Source: Aplysia californica
Lineage: Eukaryota; Mollusca; Gastropoda; Aplysiida; Aplysiidae
Reading direction: 5' to 3'
NCBI RefSeq assembly: GCF_000002075.1
Contig: NW_004797409.1
Coordinates: forward strand, 381,662 to 445,661
Length of the DNA: 64,000 bases
The notes below the pieces were generated by a model. The model did not search any database. It was not told the DNA's origin and saw nothing but the letters and a program-made list of their open reading frames with translations. Below, one piece after another: positions 1 through 10,400 of the stretch; within the stretch, counting starts at the first letter, position 1; every line of letters begins with the position of its first letter. A program made the translations under genes and the position numbers.

Positions 1-210
1 GCTCGACGCGCATAGTAATCACAGGCCCAGGCGGGTGGTCCGTAAAGTACAATCCAGCCTCCTAATTGAGCCTGATAGATATAGATCCAGGCATACACAG
101 TGTTGACCTTATTTAGCTTACTGAGAATTATAACAAAACTCAGGTTCTATCCTTGAGGCTTTTTTTTTAAGGCAAGGATAAGAATTTAGTGACTGACAGT
201 GTTAGCATCA

Positions 211-636
211 TGTGTCACGACATGGTGGAATCAGGTACTCGTCAATTTGGGGGCATTTAGTAATATATTAATATCTTAAAGCTTGTTTATTTTTCTTGCA
301 TTTGGCGAAAAAAATTCTCAGCTATGTTGAATAGAAGTTGAGATATTTGCGATTGAAAAAGAAAGAGCCAACTGGTTTGAGAGGTAAAATGATCGAGAAA
401 ATGGCTTCCATAGCTTGAGAGTCCTTGGGAAATTAAAATTTACATTTTTTGGTCCTCTAATCAACGTTTTTCAGTAAAAATCCCCTCAAAAATGTGTTTT
501 TAAATGGAAATTAAAGATGTTGAGCCAAAAAACAAAAAATTTGAAAATAATTACCACACCCGCAGAACAATGCCGTTTTCTTTAATTTTATTATTTTGAC
601 GAGCGCCCGATTCCACCACGATGCCTCACATATAAT
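211..636 (+). mobile_element. MITE family M1, copy 1
   Basis: Non-autonomous DNA transposon of about 425 bp. The ends form an imperfect terminal inverted repeat: the left reads TGGTGGAATCAGG then CTCGTCAA, and the right read in reverse complement gives TGGTGGAATCGGG then CTCGTCAA. No coding potential. Three more copies lie in the window (about 1810-2310, 6824-7256, 59218-59668). Superfamily not assigned because the target duplication is not clear. Confidence 0.7.
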
Positions 637-1371
637 TTGTCCTTTACTTTTAATTGGTTGTGGCAAATTAAAATTGTTTTGTTCTTTTAGATTCCAGATT
701 CTAGTGATGGGGTGAACTTAAATTGTCAAATTCAGCTTCTTCTGATTCTTTAACCCATCAATAATTCTATATCATGCTTAGTACTGGGGTTGTTTTTTTT
801 TACAATAATATGTGATTTACAGTGAGAAAAATTTATTTTGGCAATGGAAGCCAGTCATTTCGTCACATGGTCATCTCGTCACACCCCAATTATGTGTGAT
901 GAATTGACTTCACTTATCTCTCCAAAATTGTTATAATGCTAGTATAGTTTTTTGTGGATCGGCGTCATAAGTCTTTATTCTAAATCACAAATTCAAGCAT
1001 GTAGTGGTTGGGGCGTACCCTCTCGTTTTTATGCGATTTAAGCGTTAAATTGCCCCCACCTTTCCACGAATGAAAACAACTCAACTAAACTCTCCCAGTT
1101 TTAAACAGTGTAGCTGATCGGGCAGGCATGACGACTCGCATCCCCCCCCCACATCCTTCCAAACACCACACAACCCTCCCAAAAATTTGTGATTTGAGAT
1201 TGCCATGACTGGTGCCCTTGGCAATGACTGACTGCAATTTATTTCTTGTTATAGGCCTATATGTTTAGACTTCAAAAGTCATCATGTTTTAAATTCCGTC
1301 TTGGTTTTATCACAAAAAGTATCATTTGACACTGTCCTTCATGTAGACAATATTCTACCACTTTTTTCCAG
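637..1371. other. upstream region of PPOX, nothing recognised
   Basis: AT-rich sequence between the first MITE and PPOX. A short poly-C run lies near 1143. No CpG-rich promoter, TATA box or upstream coding exon could be supported. The PPOX promoter and any non-coding first exon may lie here. Confidence 0.4.
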
Positions 1372-1412
1372 AGGTATCTTAACATAACAGGAGGAATTAT
1401 TAACTATAAACC
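1372..1412 (+). other. PPOX: probable 5' UTR of PPOX after a splice acceptor
   Basis: A pyrimidine tract ending in CTTTTTTCCAG stands at 1361-1371, 41 bases before the PPOX start codon, which sits in ACCATGG context. This fits a 5' UTR intron whose acceptor lies just before the coding exon. It is inferred from the acceptor only; transcript data would settle it. Confidence 0.4.
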
Positions 1413-1499
1413 ATGGCGACAGCTGTTGTGATTGGTGGCGGAGCAAGTGGCTTGGCTTCTGCTTACTACATTCAAAAGTTTCTGCCTCAGTTCACCAAG
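1413..1499 (+). CDS. PPOX: PPOX exon 1 (residues 1-29)
   Basis: Encodes the start methionine and the FAD dinucleotide-binding glycine loop GGGASG. The exon ends on a complete codon at AAG, followed by GTAATT. Confidence 0.95.
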
Positions 1500-4400
1500 G
1501 TAATTTTATCATAATGATGATTATATTGGCATATATATATATATCTTGTATTGTTTACTTTTTATTTCCCACCCAAGGAAACTTCATTGAACAGCTGCCC
1601 CTCTTTAATACAGCCCTGGCCGTTTTCAAAGCTTCCCTAGCCTACAGGTTTTCCTGGCTTTTTTTTTCTCAGCATAAGTTTTGCTTTTGTTGGGAAGTTT
1701 TCCCGAACATCTGCCTTGGGCGTTCATGTTAGGGTTTTGCTTGAACAACTTTGTGTTTCTGGTTGTTGGCTGCTTCTGCTATAAATGTGAGGATTGTTAA
1801 TCTTATAAAATATATATCACAACACTGTGGTATCCGGCACTCGTTAATTTTGTTTTGGCATGCATATATATGGAGTTATTGGTATCTACTTAAAGCTTGT
1901 TCATTTGTCTTGCTTTTGATGAAAAGAAATACCCATCTGTCTTGAATAGCTGTCTAGATATTTGCAAGTGAAGGTGCTAGGGAGTCTTCTGGTGTCAGAG
2001 GTAAAATCAGTAAGAAAATGGCCACCAAAATTTGGTAACTTCCAAAATTTGAGTTTCTTTGAAACTACAAATTTGCATTTTTTATGCCTTTGGCCAATCT
2101 TTTTCAGTTAAGTCTACATACAGGGTTCCTGCTGGTCTTGAAAACTCTTGGAAAAGTCTTGGGAAAAAAATCTACTGTTCAGTATGAACCCTGCACATAG
2201 AAATTAAATGTCTTTTTAAATTGACTTAAAAGGTGATTGAGCAAAACAAAACAAAATTCTATAATATTTGCGCATGATTTCAGGATGATGCCACAAAAAT
2301 TGGGAAAAGTCACAGGAAGAAATGTAATAGCTGGGCTGGACTGACAATTAAAATTTTTCTCGCTACTTGTGTCGACGGTTTCATTCCTATAGCTTGAAAT
2401 GAAGATTTCATCATACTAAAACAAATTAAAGGAAATTCCTATTTTTTCATTGAAGACTAAACTTGAACCCTGTTTCATTTCTTCGTATATTCCACACTGA
2501 GGTGAATAACTCTAAATCCATTTCTTTTAAGAGTAAATACAATTGTATGAATCCTGTCAAAGTGATGGTAAGCTTTTCATTGAAACAGTGTTTTAATAGT
2601 ATCAAATATTGTCAGCATCATTCCACAAGCGTCTTTTTTTTTTTTTTAAGTTTTGAGAAAATTTAAGGCAAAGTAAAAGAGAGTTCCTGAATGAGAACCA
2701 TAACTCCTTTTATGACATTTTTCTTGGATAACTAACAACCACATGACATATTTCGTTGTGTTTATTGAGGTTTTAAGAAGGCTCCATCTCTTTATCTATC
2801 TTTTAATGTTATATTTCAGGTTATTGTCCTAGAAGGTTCTAATCGCCTTGGAGGTTGGGTTAACACAACACAGAACCCAGATGGCTCAATATTTGAGCAT
2901 GGACCACGAAGTTTACGACCAGTCGGGGAGCAAGGCTCGAACACCTTGCAACTGGTATGGTCAGTGATGGGAATTAAGCCGTTGCTTTTCCCAGAATATA
3001 TATATGTATACCATGTTCAATAATTAATTCATGTTTTCTCCATGGGTTTGTTTATATGATGTTTAAATATGGAGTTTCTAATTCATTCAATATAAAGCCT
3101 TTGCATCTGGTTCATAGTTCTTTTTATGCTGTTGCCCATTCTTCTTTATTATAAATCATAATCCATTTGATGTGTGCATATACTTTTGTTTTTTCCTATT
3201 GCACATGTGTCTGTGTGTGCGTGTTTGTGCATGCATGTGTGTGTCAGTCAGTTGAAAACTACATTTTGTACCTAATATGAAATGTGGGTTGGAATGATGG
3301 GATGAAGATTCTTTCCCTGGAATATTCTCTGCTGGTTTGCAAACAATTTGGGTACTTTTGTTCTTGTCTTGCGGTTGGTTGGTGAGTATTGTGATATTGC
3401 GCGTGCCTTTTCTTCTTCTTTTCAATGTATTTCTGGTCGTAATCTGCTGCTGGAAAATGTTATCATTATCAGTAGACCTGCGACTACAACAACATTACTG
3501 CATTTTCTTGTGTAATCAAGAGTTGCCGGCTTCTTTTCTGTTTATCTACCCTGACAAAATTGGAGCTCTCCGATTTTTTTTAAAACTCGTCTGAAAACCT
3601 CGGTCAGATTTGCATATAATCCTTTCTCTTTTTTTTTTTAGTCGTATATATATGCATCATATTGTAAATAACGTGTAATTCACAGTTCTATTTGTTTGTA
3701 TTTTTGCTAGATACCGGTTTATTTGCCACTTTCGGTTTTTTTATGTAGTCTTAATCTGCTGGGATTCTGGAGACTGATTATTTTTCCCCATGTGTTTTTG
3801 GGGGAGGATTTTAGGGAAAAATCTGATTTTTTTTGTCATGAAGTGTTGACAGGTCGGCTTTATTGTGCTGGCTGATAGTGAAATGCTGGGCAACTACAAC
3901 CACATTACTGGGTTTTCTTGTGAAATCAAGAGTCGCCAGCTTCTTCTCTGTTTATCTGCACCAACTTTGTTTCTGTAACGTGTTAATGACTAATCATTTG
4001 TTTGCATTTTTTAATCTACTCAATGTGATCAAAATCATTGTGGGGGTATATTCAAACTTAAGCTTTGACTGCACCGGTGGTATAGCAGTTAGGGGCTTTG
4101 CTGTTTCATGCAGGAAACCTTAGTTCAATTCCCGAGCAGTGAGGAAATTTTTTATGGAGCATCTTGGTCTTTCTGCTGGGATATTGTGTCCCTCTCAGCC
4201 CAGGCTGGCCCTGACAGGCAGAGTCAGAAGCCCGCCTCCTAAATGATCTAAATTGTGGAGGATAGAAGCATGAAATACTCCTTCATTTAAAAAAAAGGGG
4301 GACGAATTATTTCCTCAATGTGTTAGCTTGACGGCCGGTTGTTGTTGTCTGTGTTCAGGCAGAAGAGCTGGGACTGGAGAGAGACATTCTGCCGATCTTC

Positions 4401-7400
4401 CGGTCAGACGCAGCTGCTAAAAACAGATACCTGTACGCCAAGGGAAAGTTATGTGCACTGCCTAATAGTAAGTTCAGCCAACATTTTTAATTTTGTTTCT
4501 TTTTTGTTTCCTTTTTTTTTTTTTTACTTGTTTGAAAAAAAATTCTTTTTGTTCATACTGTGTAATTGGTAGTAGGTGGACTGGAAGCGTTTATGTCATC
4601 TGCGTTTTAATTCTGTTGTCAGTGCTGCTGGTAAAAATAGATACTTGTTCGTCAAGGGAAAACTAAATGCACTGTGTGGTAGTAAGTTTAGCAAACATTT
4701 AATTAATTTATTTATTTGAGTGCTCTGGTGTGGTTTGCTCCTTCTTTCCTATTAAGCATATTTCGTCTTTAAAAATCCCTCTCCTCCTTCTTTTTTGTGT
4801 TTGTAACTCTCTTGTAACACCTAATCTTCGGCACTTATATGACCTTATTATGTTGCAAGTGCTGTAAAACACTTAGATTCTTCTTTAAAAAATCACTTTT
4901 TCCCTGCACAGTTGATCACTTTGTCCTGGACACTATTTGTATGATGATTAATAAGATAAGATTGGATAATACGGTCGAATTTGTCTGAGACAGACCACCC
5001 ATGCCCATTGTCGAGAGAAAAGTGGTTGTTTTAGACAGGTAGAAGTCTTACACAGTATCATTTATGTAATAAAAAAACCAGCAAAGGGGAGAACGGGAAG
5101 TGGCCATTTATACAGGTGATTGTCTTATACAGGTGATTGTCTTATACGGGTAGCAATTAAAGCAGGTTCTACTGTATTTGTTAGGGGTGCTGACAAAATT
5201 ATTTATTTCTCGCATTCCACGAATGGAGACAATGGCCGAAAATCGGGATATGGATCAAATTTGTAGGTTTTCAACTAGTGACATTTTCTTCAAGTTAGTG
5301 GATGATTGGTGGGTACTCTTGTTGGTTTGCTTCTTCTTTCCTATCAAACATCTTTCATCCTTATCTTTCCTACTTCATGGGTGGCTAGCGGGCACTCTTG
5401 TGTGGTTTGCTCCTTTCCTCCATCGTCCTTCTCTCTCCTCCTCCTTTTTTATGTTTGTTACTCTCTTGTAACACCTCAAATCTTTGGCACTTATATGACC
5501 GAAAAACACAAACATATTTCAAGTTTAATGTGTCTTTTATCATTTCATATTAACTCGTAAAAACTCAGACTATTGATTCGATGAATCTATATCCCTTGGG
5601 CTAAAATCCAAGACGTAACTCATTTTTTTGTCTCACATTTCTTTCTCTGTGCCCACAGGTCTGATGGGTGTTGTCCGAACCATTCCTCCTTTTTCCAAAC
5701 CTTTGATCCGCTCGTTTGCTTTGGAGCCTTTGAGAAGAAGATCGAAAACTCCAGATGAGACCATCCACAGCTTTTTCAGCAGACGACTCGGGGGAGAAGT
5801 AAGTTTGATTCAGATTGGGTTTTTTCCCGCATGACAAATTCCTGTGGTGTGTCTGTCCCTAGGTTGTTTTCTTTTTTTCTGTTCTTTTTTTTATATGTCG
5901 TACATTATCAAAATTGTGTTGATAGGGGCTTAAAACATTTATGGTTACTTTTTAAAATTTTTAATCAACAGATCCATGGGGACTGAAGAACATTGTACAA
6001 AAAAAACACTAAAATAATCACAGCTGCAGAAATTTTCAAGTTGCAACTGATTTTGGGATTTTTTCCAATGGGGAGCACGGTTCAGAACAATAATACTGAT
6101 AATTACACTTACGTAGTGCATATTCACACTCTACAGTTTGTTCTATGCACTTTACAACTATTCTTACCCCTGTAGATCCCAGTACAGAACTCAAAAACAT
6201 GTGATGAGGACCATTTGTTCTTTGCTTTTTTTTTTCAAGACTTGTAGGCCTATTAGTGTTTTGTTGGAGGGTTTTTTGTATTTTTTTGTTTGTTTGTTGT
6301 TGTTTGTTTTGTGGGGGGGAGTTGTGCTCTTTTTATTTTGCATCATTGTTTTGTTTAAATGTCATGTTGTTATTCTTTTAAATTCATTAGTAAATAGTGG
6401 ATTTATTGAGAGTTAAAAATATCACAATAATTTGATCTAAGGAAGACAGGCTTTTTTTTCGTTTTTTTTAAACAAATATTATTAATCAGGGTCGCAACAT
6501 TGTCTCATTCCCAGTTTGCAGATATTGCCATAGATGCAATGTGTCGAGGAATTTTTGCTGGGGACTGTCGCAAGCTAAGTATTGAGGCCTGCTTCCCTCC
6601 CTTGCACGAGATGGAAAAAAGCCACGGTTCTATCGTGACAGCTGCATTATTTGGGTCCAAAGGTAAGCAAATATTTAAGTTATTACTTTCCTATTAGGAA
6701 GCTTGAACAAATTAAATATATGGGAAAAGGCCCAAGTTATGAGGGTGTGTTTTATCGGGTGTCTATTATAGACTCTATAAATAGAAATGTGCAACATGTC
6801 GTGATTACTACTACACTGATATTATATGTGAGGCATCGTAGTAGAATCAGGCGCTTGTCAAAATAATGAAATCAAAGGAACAGGCATTTTTCCGCCAGTT
6901 TGTTAATTTTTATCATTTTTTGGCTCAACACCCTTTACATCCATTTAAAAATTCAATTCCATGTGAATTCTACTGAAAAATCTTCATGAAAGGCTCAAAA
7001 TGTGTAAAATGTCCAGTTTTCAAGGACTCTCAAGCCATTGAAATTACCAAACTTTGACTGCCATTTTCTCGCTTATTTTACCTCTGAAACCAGACGACCC
7101 CACCTCCTTCAATTGCAAATATCTCAACTTCTATAATTTAAGAAAGATGGCTGTTGTTTTCATCAAAAGCAAGGTAAATAAATAGCTTTCAGATGATACT
7201 AACTCCACATGCTCAAAAATTGACCAGCACCTGATTCCACCGCATCGTGCCACATGTTTCAGACTGGTTTGCCAACTGCCCTGAATTTCTGGAGGCTGTC
7301 TTCGATTCGGCAATTGGGACTTTGAGAGTTTATGACTTAGACTACTAACAAAACTAGTTCGACTTGATGAAATTTTGTTCATTGATACGTAATTCGATCT

Positions 7401-10400
7401 TAAAACATTGAGTGTCCCTGATTGGGTTTTGAAAAAGTTGGCAAGTCTGGTTTCAGACCTATTTAGGAGATGAAGAAATTACATGAGCGTGTCAACTTTT
7501 GGTTCTGTAGGTGAGACAGACACCTGACTTGTGTGTTACTAAATCTCCCAATTCCCTGATGGAAATATTTGTGAACTTATTACCCGTTTTGTTCTGTTGA
7601 AGTACTCCCAAAAATGATGCATTTTGGTACAGCGGTCTTTTCTTTTCTTCATATTTTTCTACTTTTTTGCTTTACCGGTACCCTCTTTTTTAAGGAGGAA
7701 AATAAAAGTCCTTTGTTTCATTCCCCCCCCCCCCCCCCCCCAAGTCAATTCCTATGAGTATATTCCTCCCTCCCCCCCCAAAAGCCAATTCCTATGAGAA
7801 TCTCGAAAAGTGCATACATTGACCCTAGCATGTCCAGAAGTTAACAACAGGCTTAGTGTTTTGAGGACCCGTAAAGTCGTTGTTTCTTTTGGGGGGTTTT
7901 TTCCCCGTTTGTGCTACCCTTTTTTTTTCAAAAGAGAGAGTGGGTAGTTGGAGAGCACCACTGGAAGGTCCAACTTCTTTTCTTTCCCCTCTGTTATTTT
8001 TGTCTATCTGTCTTGCTTTTTTCCTGCACTGTATGATAACCGTCATTGTGTCAGTGTGCTTCTCTTTACTTTACCTCAAAACTCAAAGGGGGTCTCGAGT
8101 GGTCTAGAGGTTACGGTGTTTGTCTCTCATTCAAAAGTCCCGGGTTCGAAACCTGACAACAACGGAAAATGGTCTCCTCTAAAATCTTCTCCTTTCACCT
8201 CCTTTCCTGCTCTCTTATCATGTAATGTTTTCTGCTTTCGCCTCCCCTTCCTGCCCCCGTCCCCTCACCTCTTTTGCGCCCTCCTCTGGGCTCCTGACTT
8301 TTTCTGCAGCCTTTCTACTGCCACTCTTTGGCTCCTTCTTACTGCTGTCTTTCATCCACACCCCTGATCTTATAGTAGATAAGATCTACACCTAGCCACT
8401 CGGATAAGGGTGAAAAATCTCGGAGGTCCTGTGTGCTAGTTGGGCACTCTAAAGATCTATCCCTCGGTGGTCCTAAAATCGATAAGAGTAGGCTTCGGCC
8501 GCCACCCGGGTGAAATTTTAAATTCCAACCAAACCGAAAATGCGTTTTAATGCGTTCTGCATGCTCATGCGACCTTATGCAGTTGCGAGTGCCGTAAAAC
8601 ACTTACCAAAAAAAAAAAACAACAAACAAACAAATCAGGGTGGAAAAAAGACCAACTCATCCTGTTTTTCCTTCAGGAGCCAAGCCCGCCCCGAGTGGTC
8701 TGGCCAAAAAAGCCGCGGAGGAGAAGTGGGCATCGTGGTCCCTGGCTCGAGGACTCCAGCAGCTCACGGACGCCATGGCAGACGCTGTGATGTCACGGCC
8801 CGGGGTGGAGGTCCGCACAGACTCCCGCTGTATCAAACTGGAGCCCAAGGAAAATGACAAGATGCTGGTGAGCTTCGAGTTTTTTTGTTGTTGTTTTTTT
8901 TTTAGTAAGTGATTTACGGTACTTAACATCAGTTTTTATGTTGATGTTAAATGTTGTGGCATTCACAGTCATCATTTTCCTCTACTTCTTTTGTATGTTT
9001 GTCACTCTCTTGTGAACTGCTATTTCCGGAGTGCCTTGATAGTCGAAGCAGACTTTGTGCTGTTGGGGCTAGAGAGGTGAGTAGAGTAAGCCCGATTCCC
9101 CGTTTGGACTTCTCTGCTGACATCTACCCCTTGGCGCTTATATGACCTTATGTAGTTGCAAGAGCTGTAAAACCTTTCTAAAACAAACAAGCAGAAATGC
9201 GAGGAGCATGCTGATAGCTTGATTTCTTGGATGTGGAGTTAAATCCTACCATCTTTCTTGGGTGATAATGATCAATTTATATTATTGTGCATTTTTGATA
9301 AACAAAGACCTTAACTTAATTAAAATACAAACAATATCTTATAATCCTCCACATGGTGATGAAAAAATGCCAATTTTCTACAATTTAATGTTCATGCTGT
9401 GAACACCAATTGAAGTGCCAAAATGTTATTTTTATAGCATGGCCTACTTTTCAGTGTTCTTTGTATTACTCATGTGAAAGGAAAGCGTAAAGACTCAAAA
9501 GAGTAGACTTTTTACACAGTCAAAAAGGTACCTTTATTTTGATCGTCAGTATATTATTATGAACATTAGAGTACTATGGATAAGAAAAATACAAAATGTT
9601 AATGTTTTTCAATATAAATTGGATATTGGAATAATTCAAGGAAAATGTGCCAGGAGATGGGGGTTTAGGTATTGGTGGGGATGAAAATATGGGTGAACAA
9701 AATGTTAATGTTAATTGTTATTAATATAAATTGATATAATTCAAGGAAAATGTTGCTTCTTCTTTCCTGTCAAACATCTGTCGTCCTTATCTCCCCTTCT
9801 TCTTTTTTATGTTTGTTACTCTCTTGTAACAGCTCTAATCTTCTGGCGCTCATATGACCTTATGCAGTTGCGAGCGCCGTAAAACTTCTACTAAAACTAA
9901 AGCAAAAATACTTTTACTTTTGCTTACTTTTTTAGGTACAGACAAACTCAGACTCAATAACAGCTGACCTCGTCGTTTCTGCCGTGTATAGTAAAGGTAA
10001 GGCCCTGTCAAATAGCAGTCCTTCGGGAACTGCCTTGTTTGGAACTTTTGTTGACTTTTGTCTTTTGTCTCAGCAAAGTGGATGATAGGCGGGTGCTCTG
10101 GTGTGGTTTCCTTCTTCTTGCCTATCAAACATCTTTAGTACTTATCTCTCCTCCTCCTGGTGGGTGGTTGGCGGGTGCTCTTGTGGTGTGGTTTCCTTCT
10201 TCTTGCCTATCAAACATCTATTGTACTTATCTCTCCTCCTCCTGGTGGGTGGTTGGCGGGTGCTCTTGTGGTGTGGTTTCCTTCTTCTTGCCTATCAAAC
10301 ATCTATTGTACTTATCTCTCCTCCTCCTGCTGTATTTGTGAATGTTTCTCCCCAGATTTGGCATCTGTCCTCCCTAATGCGATGTCCGATCTGAAAGAAG

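Larger units (their letters stand above)
2955..4358 (+). other. PPOX: PPOX intron 2
   Basis: Contains a TG-rich tract near 3195-3245, a duplicated 70-base segment (3481-3550 and 3891-3960) and a tRNA-derived SINE at 4063-4270. No coding sequence seen. Confidence 0.6.

Noticed and set aside
2463-2666. Short frames in PPOX introns
   Set aside because: They lie between well-defined PPOX exons and have no splice support.
8093-8170. Functional tRNA gene (good A and B boxes)
   Set aside because: The cloverleaf is not closed, an extended SINE body follows and the same unit recurs; likewise 18103 and 27912.
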